Source: Paenibacillus_E sp040812395
GTDB lineage: Bacteria; Bacillota; Bacilli; Paenibacillales; NBRC-103111
DNA length: 64,000 bases
Assembly: GCF_040812395.1 (NCBI RefSeq)
Contig: NZ_JBFNXH010000006.1
Span: 248,001 to 312,000, forward strand
Direction: 5' to 3'
Shown here: positions 17,793 through 26,170 of the stretch, one piece after another
Layout of the letters: every line of letters begins with the position of its first letter
Position numbering within the stretch: position 1 is the first letter of the stretch
Notes under the pieces: model-generated
What the model was told of the DNA's origin: nothing
What the model saw: only the letters and a program-made list of their open reading frames with translations
Database searches by the model: none
Translations under genes and position numbers: made by a program

Positions 17793-17843
17793 AAAAAAAG
17801 AAAAGAGCCCCCACCCAGCCATTTGCTGCCAAATGAGGGCTTT
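17793..17843 (-). terminator. Terminator
   Basis: On the minus strand AAAGCCC...TGGGGGCTCTTTTC with a following run TTTTTTTTC. It lies between the broken small gene at 17977-18143 and the Calx-beta gene. The rest of 17687-17976 shows nothing else that I recognise. Confidence 0.55.
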
Positions 17844-17976
17844 GTCATTTATCTTTGTTTTTATTAAGAATGGGAAGAAATCTTTTCATGGTTACACCCA
17901 CTTTATAAAATAGGATCCGCTACCATCAGGCACCGATCCTCTATTATTCATGCTACTGAATCTTGTGCGTCACTTT

Positions 17977-18143
17977 TTAATCACCTATCGGGCCGCGCTT
18001 CTTAGTTATCGACTCCACTAATTTATTGATGGAATCGCCAATTCTCACGACTTCTTCTTGATGTTCTTTTAGGGCCATGTGCGCTGGCAGACGTGAAGCA
18101 TTTGATTAATCTCAGCAATACGTTCTTGTTCGTTTTTGGACAT
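17977..18143 (-). pseudogene. Frameshifted small coiled-coil gene
   Basis: Starts MSKNEQERIAEINQML, then the frame is lost near 18070-18090 and the adjacent frame continues MALKEHQEEVVRIGDSINKL to KKRGPIGD and a stop. The two pieces together would make a charged helical protein of about 55 aa. Its start is joined in frame to the truncated DUF6483 copy. It looks like a phage-type small gene, but that is a guess. Confidence 0.4.
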
Positions 18144-18377
18144 ACTCACTTCCGTATTGCCCTGATAAGTCAACAGCTCCAAAATATCCTTGCTGGACAA
18201 GGCCAGGAGCGACTTCACATTCAGTCCCAGCAAATGACGGCTTGCCTCGTCTAATAATTGCTGAGCGTCACCGATAGGGATGTGCTCCTTGTTAAACAAT
18301 ATCCGATGCAGCGCCAATGTCATCTGCTCGATTTGCCGCATAAAATAGTCACGTCTGAACAAAAGAGCTTCCCCCAT
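18069..18377 (-). pseudogene. Truncated DUF6483-like gene (right copy)
   Basis: 102 codons. The first 75 residues repeat the intact protein at 12237-12926 with a few substitutions (R55K, for example), up to LLTYQGNT. Then it runs into foreign EVSMSKNEQERIAE. The C-terminal two thirds are missing. Together with the truncated gerE at 13053 this marks the two ends of an integrative duplication. Confidence 0.8.
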
Positions 18378-18707
18378 CCTCCGGAAAAAATGCCTCTTTT
18401 CGGCTTATCATGCATCTGGATGAAACTCAAAAGCAGATATCGCCCATTTTTCCCCATCTATCGCACCATTGATAGTAGCCCTTCATAAACTAACTTTGAC
18501 TGTATCCCTTAACCTTGTATTTCCCAATACCCGAGCAAGGAGGGGTGACACACATCCATGGGCAGCGACCACAAAAACAAATTTCTACTTACGAACCGCG
18601 AACGAGAAGTATTCGAACTTTTGGTGCAGGACAAAACGACTAAGGATATCGCGCAGCAGCTTTTCATAAGCGAAAAGACTGTTCGAAATCACATATCGAA
18701 CGTCATG
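18151..18707. repeat. Duplicated DUF6483-gerE junction, right copy
   Basis: 557 bp matching 12700-13202, plus a 54-bp intergenic stretch that contains the sigma-K promoter. The outer continuation is intact gerE; the inner side runs into the foreign segment. Confidence 0.85.
18465..18492 (+). promoter_or_regulatory. Putative sigma-K promoter of gerE
   Basis: AC (18465-18466), 17 bases, CATAAACTA (18484-18492): an exact sigma-K consensus match 65 bp before the gerE start. gerE is a known sigma-K target in Bacillus subtilis. The element is absent from the left copy. Confidence 0.7.
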
Positions 18708-18779
18708 CAGAAGCTGAACGTAAAGGGTCGTTCACAAGCGGTTGTAGAACTGATCAAGCTTGGGGAATTAAAGATCTGA
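18558..18779 (+). CDS. gerE: Spore-coat transcription regulator GerE
   Basis: 73 aa, the normal GerE length (a stand-alone LuxR-type helix-turn-helix). LTNREREVFELLVQDKTTKD and SEKTVRNHISNVMQKL are the LuxR/GerE DNA-binding signature. GerE acts in the mother cell after sigma-K to adjust coat gene expression. AAGGAGGGGTGA lies upstream of the ATG. It is probably the only functional copy and could control the gerP promoter in this window (inference). Confidence 0.93.
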   Translation: MGSDHKNKFLLTNREREVFELLVQDKTTKDIAQQLFISEKTVRNHISNVMQKLNVKGRSQAVVELIKLGELKI

Positions 18780-18803
18780 TTCCGTCAGTACGCGGATCCA
18801 TGC

Positions 18804-18846
18804 AAGCCTTCGGACCTCCTTCTATGGAGCGTTGCGGGGGCTTTTT
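18804..18846 (+). terminator. gerE terminator
   Basis: AAGCC...CCTCC and GGAG...GGGGGCTT form an imperfect stem followed by TTTTT, 25 bp after the gerE stop. The 18850-19020 stretch shows nothing else. Confidence 0.65.
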
Positions 18847-19025
18847 ATGTGGAGGGGGGAGGGGACTCGCAATGGAACAATGATCCATCCAACCCACTAA
18901 CCCCCTGTCTCCAGACTCTATGAGCCCAAGCGGACTGGTGCTATACTTAACTTACGAATCAACTCCGGTAATCAGCGCCTTTCCTCCTCCAGGCAAGCGC
19001 TCTACATATTTACCAAGCATTCATG

Positions 19026-19075
19026 AAAAATGACGTGCAAACTGATCTCAGTTTTGCGCGTCATTTTTCTTTTTA
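19026..19075. terminator. Bidirectional terminator
   Basis: TGACGTGCAAACTGA pairs with TCAGTTTTGCGCGTCA, with five As before it and TTTTTCTTTTT after it. It separates the gerE region from the helicase gene. Confidence 0.75.
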
Positions 19076-19146
19076 TTTAACGACGCTGGCGGGTAAAGGC
19101 TCATTATGCTATGTTGGAAGAAAATGTGAGTAAGGAAGTGCGTGAA

Positions 19147-22100
19147 ATGACAGGCAATCCGCTTCAGCCATACGATTTTCATCCGATTTTGGAGACATGG
19201 TTCAGCTCCCGCTTCGGAGAACCTACCGATGTTCAGAAACAAGCATGGCGGCACATTGCTTCTGGTGCGCACACGCTTATTTCTTCACCCACCGGTTCAG
19301 GGAAAACGTTAGCAGCTTTATTGCCGTGCATGGATAGCATTGCCAAAATGAAGATAACTCAGGAAGCCAGTGAAGCCGGAGTCCGAGTACTGGTCGTGAC
19401 ACCGCTTAAGGCGTTGAATAACGATATTCATGATCATTTGCTGCATTTCATGGCGGAGATCGATGAGCTTGCCACATCCTCCGCGCGAACAGCGGGCTGG
19501 CCAGGTCTCACGGTCGGTGTGCGGACCGGCGACACAACGCAAAGTACGCGGGCATCGATGCTTAGGCAGCCGCCGGATATTCTGGTGACGACGCCGGAGT
19601 CGCTATACTTGCTTCTGACCTCGCCGCGCGCGAGAGGTATGCTGAAAAGCGTGGAGCGAATCATCGTCGATGAGATCCACGATCTGGCAGCGGACAAGCG
19701 CGGCATGCACTTGTCGCTCACGCTGGAGCGGCTGACTGCGTGGTGCGGCCGATCCGTGCAGCGGATCGGCGTTTCGGCAACGCAAAAGCCAATCCAGCGC
19801 GTTGCGCTTTATCTTGGCGGCTGGGACGGTGATCAGCCGCGCGAGGTAGCGATTGTCGAGAGCAGCGCTGACAAACGCTATGAGCTGCAGGTGACGATGC
19901 CGGAACCTGCGCGGGCGGGGGCAGACAAGGAGGCGGTATGGACGCCCCTTGTGGAAAAACTGCTGCAGCTTATGGAAGGAAGCGCTACAACACTTCTATT
20001 CGCAAACAGCCGCAGGCTTTGCGAGCGGTTGACCTTGCGGTTGAACGATCACGTCGGGCACGAGATCGCGCGGAGCCACCACGGCAGTGTCGCCCGCGAG
20101 AAGCGGCTCGAAGTCGAGCGCATGCTGAAGGCCGGTGAGCTTCGCTGCCTCGTGGCCACGTCGTCGCTTGAGCTCGGCATCGACGTCGGGCATGTCGATC
20201 TGGTCGTCCAGATCGACTCGCCGTTCACTGCGGCCGCCGGCATCCAGCGCATCGGCCGTGCCGGCCACGCCGTCGGCAGCACCAGCCGCGGCGTCCTGCT
20301 TGCGCGCAGCCGCAGCCTGCTGCCGGAGCTGGCCGTGCTCAGCAGGCGCATCGCAGCGCGCGACATCGAGGCCATCCGCATTCCGCGGGGGAGCCTCGAT
20401 GTGCTGGCGCAGCAGATCGTCGCCATGGCAGCCATGGACGACGGTCTGGATGTCGCGAGCCTGGAGCGGCTGCTCGCGCAGAGCGACAGCTACCGCGGAT
20501 TGCCTCGCGAGCAGTGGCTCGCCATGCTCGACGTGCTCGCAGGCTTTTACCCCTTCGTGCGTCCCCTTATCGAATGGGACCGCGAAACAGGCCGCCTGCT
20601 GCCTTTGGCGGCCACGCAGATGGCTGCGCTTATCGGCGCAGGCACTATCCCGCAAAGCACGGCGTACCCCGTGCATCACCATGAAACCGGGCTTCATCTC
20701 GGCGAGCTTGATGAAGAATTCATTCACGAATCGTCCATAGGCGACGTGTTCCAGCTTGGAACGGCTTCCTGGCGAATCGTCCGCATGCGTCCGGAACGGA
20801 TCTATGTCCGCGAAGCCGACAATCGTTACAGCGAAATCCCCTTCTGGCGAGGGGAATCGGGCGGCAAATCGTTTGAGCTTGGCGTGCAAACCGGAAACAT
20901 ATGGCGGGAGCTCCGCGATCGCTTGCACATGCAGTCAGACGATCACTCCCTGATCGCTTCCTCCGAGGCTCGATCACAAGCCAATCTTCACGTCCAAGCA
21001 TGGTTAATGAGCACCTATGGTTTTGATGCCGAAGCCAGTGAAAGCCTCATTGCGCTCGTTCGCAATCAAATCGCCGTTAACACAGTACCGACGGACACAA
21101 CGATTGTCATCGAAACCTTTGCAGACGAAAACAGTCAGACTCACTATGTGCTGCACAGCTTATTGGGACGAAAGTTCAACCGGACATGGCTGATCGCGAT
21201 TGACCTCGCTTTGAAGGGGTACGGTCACTCAGCCATTTATACGAATGCCAAAGATAACGGCATCGAGCTGATTTTCCCGGTATATAATGAAGCTATTTTA
21301 CATAAAATCATGTCCTTAACCTTCAAACAGGCCGAACAATACGTCATTGACGGCGTCGCCGCATCCGGTATGTTCAGCGCAGCTTTCCAGAGGCTTGCAG
21401 AAACATCACTCCTGTTATCGAGAAGCTTTACCCGGATGCCTGCCTGGAAAAAAAGGCTCCGGGGGCAGGAGCTTCTCAAGGAAGCCCTCCCCTTCAGGGA
21501 ACGATTTCCTTTATTTCAAGAAGCGATGCGCGAATGCCTGGAAGACCAAGTCGACCTCCAGCATCTCCAAGAAGTTCTGGATGCCTTGGCTGACGGCACC
21601 ATGCAGTTCGCCGTGCATCGCAATCATTTCCCTTCACCACTAGCAGCTCAGTTCCAATCCGATTATGTGCATCAAAGGATCTATGAGTCCGACGCGCTTT
21701 CTCAAGATTTGCAGGTCGAGCTGCTTGGATTCAGCCGTCAAATGGCAGCCGATGTGTTCGGTGCGGAATCCATCCGCAACGCGATTAATCCGCAAGTCAT
21801 TGCCGATGAAGAGAGCAAGCTGGCGAGACGGGAAGCTCCCCTGGCATCAGCCGAGGAGCTTCACCGTTATTTGAAAGAACGCGGAGATGCCTCCGCCGAA
21901 GAGCTGCGTCAGGCGAGTGCAAACGCTGCCCCTCAGGTTGATAGTTGGATTGAAGTGCTCACGAAAAAATCATTCATTACGAGCATAACGTGGTTGAACG
22001 AAACCCGGTTCTTTTGCAGCGAAGAACTTGAGTTCTATAGCTCTCTTTCGGACTCTTCCATCTCGCAAACGTTCGTTTTTCAACGATTTGCCGATGGGAA

Positions 22101-23556
22101 GCTTTCTTTTACAACTGACGAACTGGCTGCACGGTATGATATTCCCCGAGAATTCGCTGCCTCTTGGATTGCAGCAGCTATAGCATCAGGCTCCATCGCA
22201 ACTGCTCCTTTTGCCGATCCTGAGGTCGAAGAACTGTGGACGAGCTCCAAGGTCGCTTCCCGATTGATTCGTCTATCGCTCCAATCCTATCGGCGCAATG
22301 GACAAGGAGTTTCGCCATTTACATTTTTGCAGCACATGCCTTTATGGCGCAAGCTAACGGAGCATTCCGAGCAAACAGGGATCGAAGCGCTTCGCGAAGT
22401 CATCCGTGACCTGCAAGGGCTCTTCCTTCCTGTTTCTCTCTGGGAGTCTGTCCTCTTTCCGACAAGACAGCCCGCTTACCGCAAGCAGGAACTGGACCTT
22501 CTATGTTCGTCCGGAGAGATTCTGTGGATCGGCCGTAAGGACCCTGAGGAGAAAGAGGGAAAGATCGCTTTCTTCCTAGCCGAAAGCAACCTGCTATTTG
22601 AGCCATGCCTTGCCGCTGTTCAGAACAAACCCGTCTCGCAGCCCGAGCTTCTGAGCGTACTTCAACATAAAGGCGCCAGCTTCCTAAGCAAGCTTGGCCT
22701 TGAAACAGGCAGAGCCCCTTCGGTGCTGCTGGATGAACTTCTTCAGTTAGTGTGGGACGGACGTGCAGCGAACGACCAATTCGCGCCGCTACGCTTACAT
22801 GCGCAGGGCACTTCGAAAAAGCCCGAAAAATTTCAATCCGGACTTGGCCGTTGGTATTCGCTCGATTCCATGCTAAGCCCTGCCTTCGACAAGGCGGCCT
22901 CATCTGTTGCGTGGACGCATCATTTGTTGGAACGTTTTGGGATCATCACGAAGGAGCTTGTAGCTGCAATGTGCCCATTCCCATGGGATTCCATTTTCGC
23001 AGCACTTAAACAATTAGAGGAGTGGGGTCTTGTTGTACGCGGATTATTTATAACGGATGTGCCTTATCTGCAATTTGCTACGAAGGATTTCGTTGCGATA
23101 CTTCACCAACATTCAGCCCTTCAAACGGATGGCCCTTCATCAGCTTTGAAGCAGCATGCCCATCACATCTCTCTGCTAAATGCGGTAGATCCGGCGAACC
23201 CATTTGGTTCGCTTGTTCCTTGGCTGGAAGTCCCAGGCATTTCGTTTTCCCGTAAAAGCGGCAATTTCTTAGCCTTTCGCGGCAACCAATGGCTGTACTG
23301 GATTGAAAATAACGGGAAGCGCATCTACCCTATCCATCAAACACAAAGCCAGGAAGAAAACCCGAAAGAGCTGATCGCCCTGGAGTTGAAAAGCATGTTC
23401 CGCTTATTTTTAAAGCAAAATCAGCTGCGCAAAATTGTTATCGACAGCTGGAACGGAGTTCGTATTGCAGAAGCGCCTGAACAAGAGTATTTAAAGCTGC
23501 TTGGAGCCGAAAAAGACCGCGCCAGCTTCGTGCTCTGGCCCAGCCAACTCCAATAA
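19147..23556 (+). CDS. Lhr-type DEAD/DEAH-box helicase
   Basis: 1469 aa, full length for the Lhr family (about 1500). Motifs in order: SSPTGSGKT (Walker A, near residue 50), VTPLKALNND, TTPESLYLLL, VDEIHDLAAD (DEIH box), VSATQKP, then in RecA domain 2 TSSLELGIDVG and QRIGRAGHAVG. The Lhr winged-helix core follows, and then a long C-terminal extension. ATP-driven 3'-5' single-stranded DNA translocase implicated in DNA repair. AAGGA 10 bases before 19147 favours that ATG; an ATG at 19111 is possible. The 19.6-20.7 kb part is more GC-rich than its surroundings. Confidence 0.9.
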   Translation: MTGNPLQPYDFHPILETWFSSRFGEPTDVQKQAWRHIASGAHTLISSPTGSGKTLAALLPCMDSIAKMKITQEASEAGVRVLVVTPLKALNNDIHDHLLHFMAEIDELATSSARTAGWPGLTVGVRTGDTTQSTRASMLRQPPDILVTTPESLYLLLTSPRARGMLKSVERIIVDEIHDLAADKRGMHLSLTLERLTAWCGRSVQRIGVSATQKPIQRVALYLGGWDGDQPREVAIVESSADKRYELQVTMPEPARAGADKEAVWTPLVEKLLQLMEGSATTLLFANSRRLCERLTLRLNDHVGHEIARSHHGSVAREKRLEVERMLKAGELRCLVATSSLELGIDVGHVDLVVQIDSPFTAAAGIQRIGRAGHAVGSTSRGVLLARSRSLLPELAVLSRRIAARDIEAIRIPRGSLDVLAQQIVAMAAMDDGLDVASLERLLAQSDSYRGLPREQWLAMLDVLAGFYPFVRPLIEWDRETGRLLPLAATQMAALIGAGTIPQSTAYPVHHHETGLHLGELDEEFIHESSIGDVFQLGTASWRIVRMRPERIYVREADNRYSEIPFWRGESGGKSFELGVQTGNIWRELRDRLHMQSDDHSLIASSEARSQANLHVQAWLMSTYGFDAEASESLIALVRNQIAVNTVPTDTTIVIETFADENSQTHYVLHSLLGRKFNRTWLIAIDLALKGYGHSAIYTNAKDNGIELIFPVYNEAILHKIMSLTFKQAEQYVIDGVAASGMFSAAFQRLAETSLLLSRSFTRMPAWKKRLRGQELLKEALPFRERFPLFQEAMRECLEDQVDLQHLQEVLDALADGTMQFAVHRNHFPSPLAAQFQSDYVHQRIYESDALSQDLQVELLGFSRQMAADVFGAESIRNAINPQVIADEESKLARREAPLASAEELHRYLKERGDASAEELRQASANAAPQVDSWIEVLTKKSFITSITWLNETRFFCSEELEFYSSLSDSSISQTFVFQRFADGKLSFTTDELAARYDIPREFAASWIAAAIASGSIATAPFADPEVEELWTSSKVASRLIRLSLQSYRRNGQGVSPFTFLQHMPLWRKLTEHSEQTGIEALREVIRDLQGLFLPVSLWESVLFPTRQPAYRKQELDLLCSSGEILWIGRKDPEEKEGKIAFFLAESNLLFEPCLAAVQNKPVSQPELLSVLQHKGASFLSKLGLETGRAPSVLLDELLQLVWDGRAANDQFAPLRLHAQGTSKKPEKFQSGLGRWYSLDSMLSPAFDKAASSVAWTHHLLERFGIITKELVAAMCPFPWDSIFAALKQLEEWGLVVRGLFITDVPYLQFATKDFVAILHQHSALQTDGPSSALKQHAHHISLLNAVDPANPFGSLVPWLEVPGISFSRKSGNFLAFRGNQWLYWIENNGKRIYPIHQTQSQEENPKELIALELKSMFRLFLKQNQLRKIVIDSWNGVRIAEAPEQEYLKLLGAEKDRASFVLWPSQLQ

Positions 23557-23605
23557 AACGATGAACGGACAGTCAACATGAAACTCGTGAGGTTTAGTGT
23601 CAATA

Positions 23606-23637
23606 AACGGGCATCCGGCCAATTCGGCCTCAGGATG
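23606..23637. terminator. Probable convergent terminator
   Basis: GCATCCGGCC pairs with GGCC-tca-GGATGC around AATTC. It lies between the convergent helicase and nasC genes. U-tracts are weak on both sides. Confidence 0.45.
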
Positions 23638-23657
23638 CTCATTTATGTTCACTTTGC

Positions 23658-25757
23658 TTAAGCACGTTCCACCTTAACTGCGCAAATTTTGAATTCTGGC
23701 ATTCGGCTTGTCGGATCCAGCGCATCAATCGTCAGCTTATTAACCGAGAGTTCTTCCCCCCAATGAAAAGGGACAAATACGGTTCGCGGTTGAATGCCCT
23801 CCGTCACTTTAACTTGAAAAACAAGCGAACCGCGACGGCTGGTGATCCGAATTTGATCATCAATGCCTAGGCCAATCCGACCGGCTAGCCATGGATGTAT
23901 TTCCGCCACAGGTACGGGCGCTTTCTTATTCAGACCTTCCGTACGCCGGGTTTGAGCACCGCTTAAATAATGGTTGCCTAACCGCCCCGTGGTAAGCACA
24001 TAGGGATAATCCGTATCAATGGGCTCAGCAGGCATTTTGGGCGTAATGCCAAACAGCTTTGCTTTACCATCCGCATGATAAAAGGATTCCTTAAACAACT
24101 GCGGACTTCCGGGATGCTCATTCGAAGGACACGGCCAGAAAAGCCCCTTCTCCGCTTTGAGCCGGTCATACGTAATGCCGCTGTAATCCGCCTTGCCACC
24201 GGCAGATGCGCGTGCAAGTTCAGCAAACACATCTTCAATGCCGTTATATTGAAAATACGCACCGCGCCCAAGTTCTGCAGCCAATTCACAAATGATGTGA
24301 TAATCCAGCTTGGCATTGCCGGGAAGCTCCAGCGCTTTACCGCGATGGAACACCCTGCCCTCCAGGTTGGTTAAGGTGCCTTCCGCTTCAAGGAAGGAAG
24401 AGCCTGGCAGCAAATAGTGCGCGTATTTGGCTGTTTCCGTCTCAAACATATCCACCACGACAAGCAGTTCCAACTTCTGCAAAGCCCGTTCCACCATTTG
24501 ACTGTTCGGGCTTGAAACAAGCGGATTAGAGCCCAACACAATCAAGGCCTTAATCTCGCCTTCATCGACTTTTTGCAACAGTTCGTAAGCCGAAACGCCT
24601 TTCCCAGGAAGCTCATCGGGATGGATGCCCCATACCCCGGCTACATGTTCGCGTGCGGCCGGATCCTCAATCAGGCGGTAGCCTGGCAATTGATCGGCCT
24701 TTTGTCCATGTTCTCGCCCGCCTTGGCCGTTCGCTTGACCGGTTACGGCTCCGTAACCGCAGCCTTTGCGCCCTATTTTGCCAGTGAGAAGTGTTAAATT
24801 AATATAGTTCAGCGTGTTCTCTACGCCGTTTATTTGCTGCTCCAGACCTCGTGCCGTAAGTACAATTCCCGTCTCCGCTTTGGCGAAGCCGCGCGCAACC
24901 GTGCGAACAACACCTTCCAGAACGCCTGTAATCTCTTCTACTCTTGATGGCGTAAAGGAACGTACCGCTTCCTTCACCTGTTCAAGCCCATGCGTCCGAT
25001 CTCTGACAAAAGATTCTGCAAACAGCTTTTCTTCAATAATGACATGCAAGAGTCCATTCACAAAAACAGAATCAAAACCAGGCTGGAGCCGCACATGAAT
25101 ATCCGCTACCTTCGAGGTCATGGTGTTGCGAGGATCGATGGTGACGATCACCGCGCCGTTTTTCTTCGCTTCGAGCAAATAAGGCATCATCGTTGGCTGG
25201 CATTCCGCAATATTAGTGCCAGCCAAAATGATGTATTTGGCATTCGGTATTTCCGAAAGAGGCATCGTCATTCCCCGGTCGAGCCCAAAAGCCTGATTGC
25301 TTGCCGCTGCGGCAGACGACATACAGTAACGTCCATTGTAATCAATATATTTAGAACGTAAAGCTACACGTGTAAATTTACCAAGCAGGTAGCTCACTTC
25401 GTTCGTTAACGATCCGCCGCCGTATACGCCGACAGCATCGTTGCCATGCTTCGCTTGCAGCCTTTTAATTTTATCAGCAATATCCTTAAGCGCATGACCC
25501 CATGTTACATCATGCCAACCCTGAGAGTCACCGTACGCTCTGTGCAAGGGCTCCGTAATCCGCTCGGGATGAATAACGTGCTCCAGCGAGTTCAGTCCCT
25601 TCTGACAGAGACGGCCTGTCGCCACAGGAAATGATTGGCTTGGCTTGATAGTGAGTCCCGGGCCCTTTTCATTCGGTTGGAGTGTAAGCCCGCACTGCAT
25701 GCTGCAGAAGCAGCAGTGGGACGAGGTCATCTCCATCGTTGTCAGCGCTGCTTTCAT
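23658..25757 (-). CDS. nasC: Assimilatory nitrate reductase, molybdopterin catalytic subunit
   Basis: 699 aa. Molybdopterin oxidoreductase of the NapA/NasC type. The N-terminus has the [4Fe-4S] ligands CCFCSMQCG and GRLCQKG. Then GGGSLTNEVSYLLGKF, GRYCMSSAAAA, LAGTNIAECQP, and the C-terminal dinucleotide-binding domain with TTGRLGNHYLSG and HPWLAGRIGL. Reduces nitrate to nitrite in the cytoplasm. Last gene of narK-nirB-nirD-nasC, 30 bp after nirD, with GGGGGTGA upstream. Confidence 0.92.
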   Translation of the reverse strand: MKAALTTMEMTSSHCCFCSMQCGLTLQPNEKGPGLTIKPSQSFPVATGRLCQKGLNSLEHVIHPERITEPLHRAYGDSQGWHDVTWGHALKDIADKIKRLQAKHGNDAVGVYGGGSLTNEVSYLLGKFTRVALRSKYIDYNGRYCMSSAAAASNQAFGLDRGMTMPLSEIPNAKYIILAGTNIAECQPTMMPYLLEAKKNGAVIVTIDPRNTMTSKVADIHVRLQPGFDSVFVNGLLHVIIEEKLFAESFVRDRTHGLEQVKEAVRSFTPSRVEEITGVLEGVVRTVARGFAKAETGIVLTARGLEQQINGVENTLNYINLTLLTGKIGRKGCGYGAVTGQANGQGGREHGQKADQLPGYRLIEDPAAREHVAGVWGIHPDELPGKGVSAYELLQKVDEGEIKALIVLGSNPLVSSPNSQMVERALQKLELLVVVDMFETETAKYAHYLLPGSSFLEAEGTLTNLEGRVFHRGKALELPGNAKLDYHIICELAAELGRGAYFQYNGIEDVFAELARASAGGKADYSGITYDRLKAEKGLFWPCPSNEHPGSPQLFKESFYHADGKAKLFGITPKMPAEPIDTDYPYVLTTGRLGNHYLSGAQTRRTEGLNKKAPVPVAEIHPWLAGRIGLGIDDQIRITSRRGSLVFQVKVTEGIQPRTVFVPFHWGEELSVNKLTIDALDPTSRMPEFKICAVKVERA

Positions 25758-25787
25758 CGCACCTCACCCCCACTCACTTTAAGCAGA

Positions 25788-26138
25788 TTAGCTGGCCAAA
25801 TCGCCAGTTATTGGGAACCCAATATACACGCTTCCCTCTTGAACTTTTGTCGAATACGTCTTCACACACCCTGTATCAGGCGCTTGCACCAAACCCGAAG
25901 GAAGATGAATTTTACGATCATGGAGCGGACAAAAAATGTGATCGTCGCAGACGATGCCTTCCGCCAAAACGCCTTCCTTGTGCGGGCAGCGGTTCTGAAT
26001 CGCTTGAAGCTTGCCGCTGCTTAACTTGAAGAGCGCCACTTCTTCACCTTTATATCGAATTGTTTTCCCTGTATTCACAGCCAGCTCATCATAGGCTACG
26101 GCTTGCACCCAAACCATTTGTTCTTCTTGTACGGCCAT
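25788..26138 (-). CDS. nirD: Assimilatory nitrite reductase small subunit (Rieske)
   Basis: 116 aa. Rieske-type domain with CPHKEGVL (about residue 56) and CPLHDRKIHLPSG (about 77), the two Cys-His pairs that bind a [2Fe-2S] cluster. NirD is the small subunit of NADH-dependent nitrite reductase. GGAGGAG lies before the ATG. It follows nirB by 33 bp. Confidence 0.93.
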   Translation of the reverse strand: MAVQEEQMVWVQAVAYDELAVNTGKTIRYKGEEVALFKLSSGKLQAIQNRCPHKEGVLAEGIVCDDHIFCPLHDRKIHLPSGLVQAPDTGCVKTYSTKVQEGSVYIGFPITGDLAS

Positions 26139-26170
26139 ACTTGTCTCCTCCCAACGGAAAAATGCTTTTT

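Noticed and set aside
13203..18150. IS element or transposon as the cause of the gerE duplication
   Set aside because: No transposase, no terminal inverted repeats and no short target duplication; the flanks are about 500-bp homologous gene fragments.
18960..19110. Alternative helicase start at 19111
   Set aside because: Possible, but AAGGA with 10-base spacing favours the ATG at 19147 and the Lhr family begins near NPLQPYDFHP.
19996..20928. 310-codon minus-strand frame within the helicase gene
   Set aside because: Shadow frame in the GC-rich part of lhr; no ribosome site and biased composition.
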